NCBI GenBank assembly: GCA_037783545.1
Contig: JBBELK010000062.1
Coordinates: forward strand, 2,294,001-2,358,000
Origin: Henricia sp. BOLD:AAB3569
Lineage: Eukaryota > Echinodermata > Asteroidea > Spinulosida > Echinasteridae
DNA: 64,000 nucleotides
Direction: 5' to 3'
Positions within the stretch are counted from its first letter, which is position 1. Each line of letters begins with the position of its first letter. A model generated the notes under the pieces. That model worked only from the letters and a program-made list of their open reading frames with translations, was not told the origin of the DNA and ran no database searches. Positions 11,161 to 20,787 of this stretch are shown here, in pieces. Both the position numbers and the translations under genes were made by a program.

Positions 11161-11310
11161 ATGCCCCTTCAAGATATACACTTTCTGGGGCCAACTTGGC
11201 CAGCATACCCTATCCCAGGCCTTGACATTAACCAAGGCTCCAAGGCCAAAGGCCTCATGCCCTGCTGAGTTGGCCCCGATGCCCCTTCAAGGTACACACT
11301 TTCTGTAAAG

Positions 11311-12239
11311 CTATACTTTCTGATAAGCTGATAGCAAAAAAAGGACATGTCAAATTGACCTCTCGTGCTCCTTGATCCTGTTTTGCATCTTCCATTTTTA
11401 TGCGCAAGTTAATTTTAGCTTTGTTTACAAAACTAGCCCCTGTTCAGCCTGGTGTGAAATTCCCAACATGATGACGACGTTAATGAAAACTCGAAACCTA
11501 TGTCTACCGATATTTCAATATTTGTGAGCCAATTTTCTAAAAATACTACAATTTTCATTTTATCTGTATAACTGTATAACTTCAAATGTTGATAACTTAA
11601 TATATCTTCAAGCAGACTTGAATCCGTCGTTTTGATTGGTGGATCCATGGCAACCAACAGTGTGATAATGTTTCATAATACTCTTCCGATTCTCATATTG
11701 CACTCTGCGTACCGGTAAATGCACCATGGTATTCCAAGATAACTGTGTCCCTACGCATATGCGCGGAGTACATGTAGTACTTGCAGAGTGCGCGTGTTAT
11801 TAGTGCGTCAATTTTGCTTGAAGATAATATTAGTTATCCCGCGAGCATGAGTGGAATACGGCATTATCATGATTATGTAGGAACGTGACAGTCAGACGTC
11901 ACGTGACCACAATCGTGTGACTAACTATGTTCCTTTTTTTGTCTGTCGCCTGAGGTGTATGATTTTTAAACATATCTGGGAGGTTTTAATTTTGTCAAAA
12001 AATTAGTTAGTCGTACATTATTACATAATGAAACTATTTATAGCCTGATACCCAAAATCTTGGAATCGTCCAGATTGTACCGTTACATTGTTTTAAATTG
12101 TTATTTATATTGATAAAATTCTCACTTTGTCTGTTTTGTTAGTTTGCTTTATTTGTATTTCTTCTTTCAAACAAACAAATAAGAAAGAAAGAACCTGCAG
12201 TAAAACCCCCGTTGATCATTTTTAATTAAATTTGCTTAA
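11311..12239. other. Unassigned sequence
   Basis: AT-rich stretch with scattered acatgta words and a short aagaaagaaagaa run near 12180. No gene supported. Confidence 0.45.
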
Positions 12240-12327
12240 GGGCGGTCCGGTTGGTGTAGTGGTTCTTTCCTCGCCTTTCCTCTGGCGTACCCGTTTCGAA
12301 TCCTGGGCGTGTATGTGGATTGGGTTT
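12240..12327 (+). mobile_element. SINE, 5' part, interrupted by a fold-back element
   Basis: ggcggtccggttggtgtagt, ctttcctcgcctttc and ttcgaatcctgggcgtgtat match the tRNA-derived head of the SINE at 28032-28316. The match stops at gattgggtt, where a palindromic element begins, and resumes after it at about 13943 (gattgggttagcagtccct). Confidence 0.75.
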
Positions 12328-13942
12328 ACCCCTAGAACTATGGGGGATAATGTATCCCCCATAGGTAATGTTGTTTTTTTCCAATATGGCGGCGCCTGAA
12401 CTTTAAGATCGGACAGAAACGTTTTCGGCTAGCGCAATAATCCGCTGCCCAATCGCCACCAAACTCCGTCTGATAGTTCTTGAGACACTCACCTTGCGTG
12501 TGTCTAAGGAATTTCGGTACCATTTGTCCATTAAATTCTCCTAAAAAATGTTGGGAAATGAACGGGAACATGTGCGATGCGTCCACATGCGTGATCCAGG
12601 CATTCGGTAAAAGCCGGAGTTGCCAGGGGTCGATTTCACAAAGATTTGCGACGCGTCACAAGTACCAAATCCATCGCAACCCGCGGAACCCGTAGCAAAA
12701 TTACACAGGATTCCGCGAGTTTTTATGGATTTTATACTTGCAACGCGTCGTAAGTCTTTGTGAAATCAACCCCTGAACTCCCAAAGTTGCCGGAACTGCT
12801 TGGATTTTTTATTGGTCCCAGCTGTTCCGGCAACTCCAGGAGTTCCGGCAACTCCGGCTTTTACCAAATGCCTGGATCACGCATGTGTACTTTTAGAAGG
12901 CTAAAAGTGATTTTCTGATGTTTACAGTGGGTCGTGATGAATCACTTTTAGCCCCTTACCAATTGAACCCCATTCGCCCACGTTGAACCAAGCTGCACGA
13001 CCAAGATGGCGGCCGTTCTCCAAAGTGAAATTTGACCCGACAGTCAAAATTAAACATTGAAAAACTCACCATGGAAGTCCCTGGAATCTCCAGAATCTAG
13101 TACCGTGGTCTATTTTCCCCGATGATTCTTCTAAACAGGGCAAAAATTAGTCCAACGTAATTTTTCTTCACATTTTCCGAGTTTACTGAAGAGAACAGCA
13201 TGACGTTGACGTAAAACTAGCACAGCAAATGAGGGTCGAGATATACTGCCCTCTTGTGGTCACCTCATTGTATGACGTCACTGCAGTACAATGAGGTGAC
13301 CACAAGAGGGCGGTATATCTCGACCCTCATTTGCTGTGCTAGTTTTACGTCAACGTCATGCTGTTCTCTTCAGTAAACTCGGAAAATGTGAAGAAAAATG
13401 ACGGAATAGTTTTTGCCCTGTTTAGAAGAATCATCGGGGAAAATAGACCACGGTACTAGATTCTGGAGATTCCAGGGACTTCCATGGTGAGTTTTTCAAT
13501 GTTTAATTTTGACTGTCGGGTCAAATTTCACTTTGGAGAACGGCCGCCATCTTGGTCGTGCAGCTTGGTTCAACGTGGGCGAATGGGGTTCAATTGGTAA
13601 GGGGCTAAAAGTGATTCATCACGACCCAATGTAAACATCAGAAAATCACTTTTAGCCTTCTAAAAGTAACGCATGTGGATGCATCCCACATGTTCCCGTT
13701 CATTTCCCAACATTTTTTAGGAGAATTTAATGGACAAATGGTACCGAAATTCCGTAGACACACGCAAGGTGAGTGTCTCAAGAACTATCAGACGGAGTTT
13801 GGTGGCGATTGGGCAGCGGATTATTGCGCTAGCCGAAAACGTTTCTGTCCGATCTTAAAGTTCAGGTGCCGCCATATTGGAAACAAACAAAACATTACCG
13901 GTACCTATGGGGGATACATTATCCCCCATAGTTCTAGGGGTA
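12327..13942. mobile_element. Long fold-back element 1, inserted in a SINE
   Basis: Ends are tacccctagaac and gttctaggggta, followed by inverted copies of gggggataatgtatccccca and of the rest of each arm. The arms meet at a 14-nt spacer (13273-13286, tgacgtcactgcag), with inner arms such as tgtggtcacctcattgta / tacaatgaggtgaccaca perfect by eye. The left arm is about 946 bp and the right about 656 bp. The excess of about 290 bp is a nested element at 12584-12887. The flanks atgtggattgggtt and atgtagattgggtt are a plausible 9-14 bp target duplication within SINE sequence. No transposase is seen; open frames such as 13675-13950 are arm sequence. Confidence 0.85.
12584..12887. mobile_element. 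Nested inverted-repeat element inside fold-back 1
   Basis: cacatgcgtgatccaggcat at the left is inverted as atgcctggatcacgcatgtg at the right. Inside lie further inverted pairs: gtaaaagccggagttgcc / ggcaactccggcttttac and ggggtcgatttcacaaag / ctttgtgaaatcaacccc. It is absent from the right arm of the host palindrome, so it inserted after that palindrome formed. Confidence 0.85.
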
Positions 13943-13985
13943 CAATGTAGATTGGGTTAGCAGTCCCTATAGTATGACGAGCATC
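13943..13985 (+). mobile_element. SINE, continuation after fold-back 1
   Basis: gattgggttagcagtccct matches the intact SINE near 28114-28133. Similarity fades soon after 'agtccctatagtatgacgag', so the 3' part is lost or diverged. Confidence 0.55.
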
Positions 13986-15040
13986 TTTAAAGAATTGAGA
14001 AGTTTATTATGGCTTCAGAACTCGTGTACAAACAGACTGGACAATTTCTATTAAAGTGTTTCCTCACAAAATCTTAAACTATTCTCACCCAAAATATTGG
14101 TTTTTCCCATCAAATCTGCACAGGTTAACATGGTTAACCCTTTTAACGATGCTTAATATTAATAAGTCAACAGGGTCAGCTTCTCAACTCTTACCGATAG
14201 GTATACCATGGGTTAGACTACTTCCAAATACTGAAAGCCGTCCAGATCAAACTGTACGGCTTTCAAGAACAGCATTTTTCCCCCCATCAAAACCGTTGGC
14301 AAAATGGAATCTTTAGTTTACTCATTTTACAGGAAATTGCTATTTTTGGTAAAATATGAATCTCCACACGTTCTACATACCTCCCTGGCTGAAATTGTCT
14401 GAAAAGTGGCGTACATTCGTCCGTAAAACCCGAATCTTTCAGGAGCAATCATACCGCATGTCGGGTAGAATTTTTCCCCTTTTCAAGATGGCGAATGTAG
14501 ACTCGGCGCAGTCGTTCTTTCGGCCACCAGCACGTACTAGCACGGTACAGACAAGGGGGGCGCTGTTCACATTTATTCGCTCTTGCCTGTGGGCATGTAC
14601 CGTACCGCCGGCCGGCGCTCCGCTGGCGAATCCACAGTCACTGACGCGAGTACACGTTAAAAATGTGATATATTTCCTCATGGCTTGCATCTCTGAATTG
14701 TTTATATATTTTTGTAAATTGATAGTTAGTTAGAAAACCTACAAGCTGTTTAATTATCGACCAATTACTCTCAAAATGATTGTCCATGTATGACAATTGC
14801 GTTGTTTACACGTTGCCAATGTCTCAACTACGAATGAAGTATGATTTTTTCTTCAGCAATTCCGTTAGATGACGAAAAATATTGCCACCCAACTCCCCTT
14901 CCCTCCCTCCCAATTAAACAAATTGTAAAACAAAAATCAGAAAGGACTCGATAAGAACCACAGAACCTCTCGAAACTATACAATTCCAGGCGCCTATAGC
15001 TTTTGAGTAAGGATGCCGCCAACTTTTTTAAGCACCTGCA

Positions 15041-15202
15041 GCCGATTTCACGAAGCATTGCGCAGCTTGCGCAACTTTTGACAAATGGCGCAAGCTTCAT
15101 AGCCTGCGTGTTATCTTCGGAAGAATGTTGCGCAACTTACGCAATAAAATGTTGCGCAAGTGGGTTTACGCAGTGCGTTATGATTCGTGAAATCGGCTGC
15201 AG
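15041..15202. repeat. Central inverted repeat of fold-back 2
   Basis: gcagccgatttcacgaag is inverted at the right end. The interior holds several ttgcgcaa/ttgcgcaag words. The motif cgatttcac.aag also occurs in the element nested in fold-back 1 (near 12627), suggesting a shared MITE family. Confidence 0.65.
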
Positions 15203-16071
15203 GTGCTTTAAAAAGTTGGCGGCATCCTTACTCAAAAGCTATAGGCGCCTGGAATTGTATAGTTTCGAGAGGTTCTGTGGTTCTTATCGAGTCCTTTCTG
15301 ATTTTTGTTTTACAATTTGTTTAATTGGGAGGGAGGGAAGGGGAGTTGGGTGGCAATATTTTTCGTCATCTAACGGAATTGCTGAAGAAAAAATCATACT
15401 TCATTCGTAGTTGAGACATTGGCAACGTGTAAACAACGCAATTGTCATACATGGACAATCATTTTGAGAGTAATTGGTCGATAATTAAACAGCTTGTAGG
15501 TTTTCTAACTATCAATTTACAAAAATATATAAACAATTCAGAGATGCAAGCCATGAGGAAATATATCACATTTTTAACGTGTACTCGCGTCAGTGACTGT
15601 GGATTCGCCAGCGGAGCGCCGGCCGGCGGTACGGTACATGCCCACAGGCAAGAGCGAATAAATGTGAACAGCGCCCCCCTTGTCTGTACCGTGCTAGTAC
15701 GTGCTGGTGGCCGAAAGAACGACTGCGCCGAGTCTACATCCGCCATCTTGAAAAGGGGAAAAATTCTACCCGACATGCGGTATGATTGCTCCTGAAAGAT
15801 TCGGGTTTTACGGACGAATGTACGCCACTTTTCAGACAATTTCAGCCAGGGAGGTATGTAGAACGTGTGGAGATTCATATTTTACCAAAAATAGCAATTT
15901 CCTGTAAAATGAGTAAACTAAAGATTCCATTTTGCCAACGGTTTTGATGGGGGGAAAAATGCTGTTCTTGAAAGCCGTACAGTTTGATCTGGACGGCTTT
16001 CAGTATTTGGAAGTAGGGTTAGACAGAATAATTCTGTCCCTACGGATTTCCCGTAGGGACAGAAGGTACCT

Positions 16072-16956
16072 CTTTCATACAGTGGATTGTTGTCATTTTG
16101 CCTCCAAATTAGAATCACTCAATCACACCCAAAAATTTCCTCCTAGTTGTGTCCTGCAGTGGTTTCAGATGTCCATGATTGGAAAATGATTGAAAGAAAA
16201 TACTTACAACACCATTTTTGAAGCAAAAATGTTCTCCCAAATGCAAACTGACCGACAGATTTCCTCGTTGACGTGTTAATAATTCTGGAGTTGAGAACCA
16301 GCCGGAACCTAGCACGAAATTCGGGCCGGAATTTCGGCTGGCCGGATTTTGTACACATTGTTATTTTTACGGCTTCCGGAAATGTTCGAAAGGTCGATGG
16401 AAAGTTAGACACAATTCTACGCCCAGATGCCGCGCTTTTCAAATGATTTTGTAAAATCGTAAAAAGGAAAAATTTGAAGTTTTCCCATAACCAAATCTTT
16501 CGGGGCGCTTATAAAATAAACTTGAGGATATTCTTTACCGATTAGAAGAAAAAAATTGTGGAATTTTTCCTTTTTACGATTTTACAAAATCATTTGAAAA
16601 GCGCGGCATCTGTGCGTAGAATTGTGCCTAACTTTCCATCGACCTTTCGAGCATTTCCGGAAGCCGTAAAAATAACAATATGTACAAAATCCGGCCAGCC
16701 AAAATTCCGGCCCGAATTTTGTGCTAGGTTCCGGCTGGTTCTCAACTCCAGAATTATTAACACGTCAACGAGGAAATATGTCGGTCAGTTTGCATTTGGG
16801 AGAACATTTTTGCTTCAAAAACGGTGTTGTAAATATTTTCTTTCAATCATTTTCCAATCATGGACATCTGAAACCACTGCAGGACACAACTACTAGGACA
16901 TTTTTGGGTGTGATTCTAATTTGGAGGCAAAATGACAACAATCCACTGTATGAAAG
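16072..16956. mobile_element. Fold-back element 3 (arms about 400 bp)
   Basis: ctttcatacagtggattgtt at the left is inverted at the right end (aacaatccactgtatgaaag). The arms match through aattctggagttgagaacc and gtcgatggaaagtta to a loop at about 16476-16556. Just to the left is a short perfect hairpin (ctgtccctacgg / ccgtagggacag, about 16034-16062). Placement between two parts of fold-back 2 suggests nested insertion. Confidence 0.85.
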
Positions 16957-16989
16957 GAAAGCTGACTGACTAACCATGGGTATACAGTA

Positions 16990-17380
16990 TCAGTACATCT
17001 TCCTCCATCATGTCCATGATCAGTACAAGGTGCATAACATTACCTAACTATAGGCGTATAGCCACTCGACGGCGAAGCTGCACAGCCACAGGCGCCGACC
17101 CACCATATGCGCCGACGTTGTTCACAAAGATTCATGACGAATGCAAGCAAAATCGATCGTGCCAACTGGCTTCGGCGCCCCTCAGTTTGGCGTGAACAGA
17201 CGAGCAGGCGAACATCTCTTGTTCCAAAAAGCAGGCCACAGAATCCCCAAATTGGACACAAAACGTGTCTTTGTTGTTCATTGTTTTGGCTCGTAAGGCC
17301 ATTTCGACATTTTCGCGGCCATTTTGAAGGAGGTGCAAAGAGCGCCCTCTAGCGACGCATGTGCGTGCACAAAACATATC
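16990..17380. other. Unassigned sequence
   Basis: Overlapping open frames of 61-91 codons on both strands (17010-17407) have no recognisable domain. No gene called. Confidence 0.4.
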
Positions 17381-17645
17381 TAAGGCGGCTTCGCGCACTG
17401 GATACAACTTCGCAATTAATTTGTTTGACTAATTAAATCGATGGCTTTGACTATAAAGCTGGTTGATTGTGATTCTATATGAGTTGTTCTTATGCTTCAG
17501 TTGAAAAATCTAAATAAAAAGTGCCTACTTGTCTGAATAAATCGATTTTAAGACCCCTTCTTATTTCATAATTTCTCTAAGATTAAGGCGGCTTAATTCG
17601 CGCACTAGATACAACTTCGCAATTAATTTGTGTGACTAATTACGT
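17380..17645. repeat. Direct repeat of about 60 bp, 205 bp apart
   Basis: aaggcggct..gcgcact.gatacaacttcgcaattaatttg occurs near 17382 and again near 17586, followed in both by tgactaatta. The intervening sequence differs. Confidence 0.75.
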
Positions 17646-17760
17646 CAACTTGGTCAAATCCGTAACCGAAGTTTGCAAGCTTGATAGACTGCTGCGTGAA
17701 ATTGCACTTTAGTTTCTGTCATTTAATCTGCCATGCTGATTTATTTTTGGTACAGGCCTA

Positions 17761-18097
17761 TACACCAATCCGGTAACTAATATCTCCTCCCTGCATATCC
17801 GCCATAGCTGGGGGGCGTCCAGTGCATGGGCTGTGCGTTTTGTGTTGCTGTTAGAACGAAAAGCGCTCATCCATTACATGCACGAACGAGCCTCCTTCGC
17901 GTATACGCAACGCGCCCGCCTTTGCGTACACGCGACGCGCCCGCCTTCGCGCGCACACAACCCTACAAAGACGCGCAACTTGTTCGAAGTAAACAAATGC
18001 AGCTTCAGCAACAACAAAAACATACAGTTCATTCAGTGGAAGCCCCCCAGCTATGGCGGATATACAGGGAAGAAGACCTTATTACCGGATTGGTGTA
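17761..18097. mobile_element. MITE with about 55-bp terminal inverted repeats
   Basis: tacaccaatccggtaactaa is matched by inverted ccggattggtgta at the right, and the arms include atatccgccatagctggggg / ccccccagctatggcggata. If the ends are taken as caccaatcc / ggattggtg the element is flanked by TA on both sides, as for Tc1/mariner-type MITEs. The interior carries repeated gcgcccgccttcgcg-like words and no transposase. Confidence 0.75.
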
Positions 18098-18170
18098 TTG
18101 GAGCTGGTTTTCTTTGTATTTGTGCCAAATATCACGCACGCTAATCCACTCCTCATATTCAGTCGTTGTA

Positions 18171-18271
18171 TGTGGAATATGTCGAGCGGGAACCAGTCTA
18201 CGCACATACATTGAAAGATCTAGACTGGTTCCCACAGGAGAATAGACAGGTTCCCGTCCACATATTCCACA
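18171..18271. repeat. Inverted repeat with gggaaccagtcta words
   Basis: tgtggaatatgtcgagcggg is inverted as cccgtccacatattccaca. The word gggaacca(g/a)tcta recurs near 18188, 18230 (inverted), 18305 and 19260, so it is dispersed beyond this hairpin. Confidence 0.65.
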
Positions 18272-18354
18272 CTTTCGCAATAAGCGAACCAATCTATAGG
18301 GATCGGGAACCAATCTATGAAAGATCACGCCCATATATCACGAACACCGCGACC

Positions 18355-18590
18355 CCACACATTGAAATATCCCACATATATGTCGAAATATCCCACATAT
18401 ATTTTTAACATTGCATATATGTCAAATTATTGCACATATATTTTTAACATCGCATACATATGAAAAAACATTGCATATATATGTCAAATTATTGCACATA
18501 TATTTTCAACATCGCACACATATGAAAAAAACATCGCACATATGAAAAAAAACATCGCACATTTGAAAAAAACATCGCACATCTATTTGT
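18355..18590. repeat. cacatatat / gcacatat minisatellite
   Basis: Imperfect tandem units contain cacatatatttttaacatcgca and tgaaaaaaacatcgcacat. Low complexity, no coding potential. Confidence 0.85.
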
Positions 18591-18599
18591 GCATTATCT

Positions 18600-19095
18600 A
18601 ATATTGCAACGTTCCACACGCCATATAAGCCCACAGTGTACATTATTTGCATAGTGGCGAATAAGCAATTTTTCCGAAATTGAAATTGTCATATTTAGGG
18701 TTCTAAAGATGCAAATTTTCATTTGTAAAGGTTTTAAATCAAACATTTGAGTGGTTTTTGAGTTATTAAAAAATGCAGAATGGCGAATAGGCTCATGATT
18801 GGCCCAGTGTTTTTTTTGCGTAGTGACGAATACCGACATTACGCTGGTGACCGATGGCGCCTTGCGCATTACAAGGCAACGCCTCCTGCCGGGAACCAAC
18901 ATACATTGCGTGAACCAAACACTCCTAACTTAGGGGAAAATCAAACACACTGCAATGGCATTTGCAGCGTTTAAAGAAGGAAATAATTGATAAATCAAAT
19001 GCTAATATAACCACGTGTCCATCCGTGTAAGTACCGGCCTTGTCTGAAATCCAGATGGGATAATTTCAATGACGAAACTGAAGGCGACAGTTCAG
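18600..19095. other. Unassigned sequence
   Basis: Only a dispersed word (gcatagtggcgaata near 18649, gcgtagtgacgaata near 18818, gcatagtgacgaatc near 19162). No gene supported. Confidence 0.4.
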
Positions 19096-19099
19096 ATTT

Positions 19100-19561
19100 T
19101 CACAGACACATGCAAAATAATAGGCGCGGCGGATAAGTACCACAGCCGGCTTGCATTTTTTGCATAGTGACGAATCGTGAAAAAGTCCATAGCGTTACGA
19201 GCGGTGAATAAGACGCACGTGCTGTTGTTTTTTTCGCGTAGTTCGTGGCACCAATATCCGGGAACCAGTCTAGGTGAACTTGGGGTACGAAATTGTTCCT
19301 TTCGCACCCAAGTGAATAGGCAAAGATCTGTGCGCCGAGCTCATGAATGTTTTGTATGCCCTCAAATTCTTCTTTATTAGGGAGAGTTGCCAGCTGAACG
19401 AGTGTGGTCTTGTATAGAATATGACTATCGCCGCGATGTGGGGTATATTTTCTTCCAACTATAAACATTTTAGATACTGTAGCTCCTAAAAGTGGCCCTA
19501 TTTTGCCCAGTATAGCGTATGTACCTTTCAAAATGGATGCTGGTCTGATTAGCAGGTTCAC
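19100..19561 (-). CDS. Doubtful 153-codon open frame
   Basis: Among the longest frames in the left region not explained by a tandem repeat. It runs leftward from an ATG at 19561. The first two thirds have an ordinary soluble-protein composition without low-complexity bias, but I recognise no domain, and a supporting splice or promoter context is not clear (a cag lies just upstream on the minus strand near 19565). It may be an exon fragment or chance. Confidence 0.15.
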   Translation of the reverse strand: MNLLIRPASILKGTYAILGKIGPLLGATVSKMFIVGRKYTPHRGDSHILYKTTLVQLATLPNKEEFEGIQNIHELGAQIFAYSLGCERNNFVPQVHLDWFPDIGATNYAKKTTARASYSPLVTLWTFSRFVTMQKMQAGCGTYPPRLLFCMCL

Positions 19562-19760
19562 TGTTGCAGGGGTAGTTTTGTTTCAAGTTGAAATTAGTTA
19601 AAAGTAACGGATTACCCCCATAACATTTAACAGAATAGCCAGATGAGACCTCAGTGAGTATTTTGGTTGTTGTCCTGAGAAGCTAGGAGAGTTGTGAGTA
19701 TTTTTAAATGATTTTTGAAAATTGGGCATTCAGCATTGGTTTTTTATGGAAGCCCTATTT

Positions 19761-19801
19761 ACTGGTGCATGTGCAACCTTAGACCGCTCGGCCACGCTAC
19801 C
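19761..19801 (-). pseudogene. tRNA-Leu remnant at the left edge of the array
   Basis: The 5' half of the tRNA gene (ccttagaccgctcggccacg to the gene start at 19801) is intact, then similarity breaks down through the anticodon arm (actggtgc is still recognisable at 19761). To its right the sequence is normal UAG-type 5' flank, so this is the truncated first UAG copy and marks an abrupt array boundary. Confidence 0.7.
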
Positions 19802-19920
19802 TTTCCGCAATGCTTGCGATAAAATGGCGAAACTCTGCTGTGCCATGGTACCACTTGCTTGTAAACAAAAAACAGCGAATGAAGGACATTGTCTGAGACC
19901 TGTGGAATAAGTAACGATTT

Positions 19921-19927
19921 AAAAAAA
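19921..19927 (-). terminator. Pol III terminator of AAG gene (T7), unit 1
   Basis: Seven A on the plus strand are T7 on the transcribed-sense minus strand, 3 nt past the gene end. In alternating units of the first 13 kb the run is T8 starting 2 nt past the end; three copies after 38 kb have T6. Confidence 0.85.
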
Positions 19928-19930
19928 GCC

Positions 19931-20012
19931 TGGCAGCGGTGGGATTCGAACCCACGCCATCGAAATGACTGGTGCCTTAAACCAGCGCCTTAGACCGCTC
20001 GGCCACGCTACC
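19931..20012 (-). tRNA. tRNA-Leu(AAG), unit 1 (reference copy)
   Basis: On the minus strand the gene starts ggtagcgtggccgagcggtc and ends gaatcccaccgctgcca. The anticodon stem ctggt/accag encloses loop ttaaggc, so the anticodon is AAG (A34 is normally edited to inosine in eukaryotes, reading CUU, CUC and CUA). It has a class II variable arm (cat-ttcg-atg), acceptor ggtagcg/cgctgcc with one T-G wobble and discriminator A. No CCA is encoded and there is no intron. The length, 82 nt, is normal for tRNA-Leu. B box 19942-19952 (plus strand ggattcgaacc), A box 19995-20005 (ccgctcggcca). A T7 terminator follows after 3 nt. Confidence 0.96.
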
Positions 20013-20056
20013 ACATCAGGCAACTCGTACATGTTGCCCTGGGGGTGGCCTGATGT
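20013..20056. repeat. Conserved spacer hairpin upstream of AAG gene, unit 1
   Basis: acatcaggc (20013-20021) and gcctgatgt (20048-20056) are perfect inverted repeats immediately 5' of the AAG gene. They enclose a second pair, caggcaac / gttgccctg. The arrangement recurs in nearly every unit. A role in transcription or recombination is possible but unproven. Confidence 0.6.
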
Positions 20057-20203
20057 TCCCATTTTAGTTTTAAGTAGTTAAAGACGAGGCTCGTCAATGT
20101 GCGTGCGAGGAACAAATTCGTGCCACGAAATTCACCGCCCCACATAAAAGCATGTACGGTGAACTCCACTCCAATAGGACACCTTTGAGGCTTGATTTCA
20201 TTC

Positions 20204-20207
20204 AAAA
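20204..20207 (-). terminator. Pol III terminator of UAG gene (T4), unit 1
   Basis: aaaa on the plus strand gives a minimal T4 run 5 nt past the UAG gene end, weaker than the T7/T8 of the AAG gene. Confidence 0.7.
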
Positions 20208-20212
20208 TAACT

Positions 20213-20294
20213 TGGCAGCGGTGGGATTCGAACCCACGCCATCGAAATGACTGGTGCCTAAAACCAGCGCCTTAGACCGCTCGGCCACGCTACC
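20213..20294 (-). tRNA. tRNA-Leu(UAG), unit 1 (reference copy)
   Basis: Identical to the AAG gene except one base: the anticodon loop is tttaggc, giving UAG, which reads CUA and CUG. All stems, the variable arm and the internal promoter are the same (B box 20224-20234, A box 20277-20287). The flanks are unrelated to those of the AAG gene, so the pair probably arose by duplication plus a wobble-base change, or gene conversion keeps the two gene bodies alike. Confidence 0.96.
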
Positions 20295-20423
20295 TTTCCG
20301 CAATGCTTGCGATAAAATGGCGAAACTCTGCTGTGCCATGGTACCACTTGCTTGTAAACAAAAAACAGCGAATGAAGGACATTGTCTGAGACCTGTGGAA
20401 TAAGTAACGATTTAAAAAAAGCC

Positions 20424-20505
20424 TGGCAGCGGTGGGATTCGAACCCACGCCATCGAAATGACTGGTGCCTTAAACCAGCGCCTTAGACCGCTCGGCCACG
20501 CTACC
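20424..20505 (-). tRNA. tRNA-Leu(AAG), unit 2
   Basis: No change seen; T7 trailer. Confidence 0.94.
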
Positions 20506-20705
20506 ACATCAGGCAACTCGTACATGTTGCCCTGGGGGTGGCCTGATGTTCCCATTTTAGTTTTAAGTAGTTAAAGACGAGGCTCGTCAATGTGCGTGCG
20601 AGGAACAAATTCGTGCCACGAAATTCACCGCCCCACATAAAAGCATGTACGGTGAACTCCACTCCAATAGGACACCTTTGAGGCTTGATTTCATTCAAAA
20701 TAACT

Positions 20706-20787
20706 TGGCAGCGGTGGGATTCGAACCCACGCCATCGAAATGACTGGTGCCTAAAACCAGCGCCTTAGACCGCTCGGCCACGCTACC
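20706..20787 (-). tRNA. tRNA-Leu(UAG), unit 2
   Basis: No change seen. Confidence 0.94.

Larger units (their letters stand above)
10660..11310. repeat. Triplicated segment starting ccaggctttgacattaacca
   Basis: The block from 'ccaggctttgacattaacca' through 'gatgccccttcaagatacac' occurs around 10664, 10971 and 11215. The middle copy is expanded by a 21-bp minisatellite. Confidence 0.8.
14200..16985. mobile_element. Long fold-back element 2 (core 14221-16013)
   Basis: cttccaaatactgaaagccg at 14221 is inverted at about 15994-16013, and the two arms of about 850 bp stay in register to a centre near 15117. The outermost words gtataccatgggttag (about 14201-14216) reappear inverted only at 16970-16985, beyond fold-back 3, as if that element had inserted in the right flank. 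The centre (15041-15202) is itself an inverted repeat (gcagccgatttcacgaag / ttcgtgaaatcggctgc) rich in ttgcgcaa words. Open frames of 125-139 codons in the two arms mirror each other and carry no recognised domain. Confidence 0.8.
19931..20423 (-). repeat. Reference 493-bp array unit (unit 1)
   Basis: AAG gene 19931-20012, spacer 20013-20212, UAG gene 20213-20294, spacer 20295-20423. The distance from AAG start to AAG start (19931 to 20424) is 493, and this recurs with the same value through most of the array. Confidence 0.95.

Noticed and set aside
10964-11268. Repetitive peptide genes on both strands
   Set aside because: Produced by the 21-bp minisatellite, a multiple of 3.
14356-15878. 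Mirror-image open frames of 125-139 codons
   Set aside because: They are the two arms of fold-back 2 with no domain or transcription signal that I can see.
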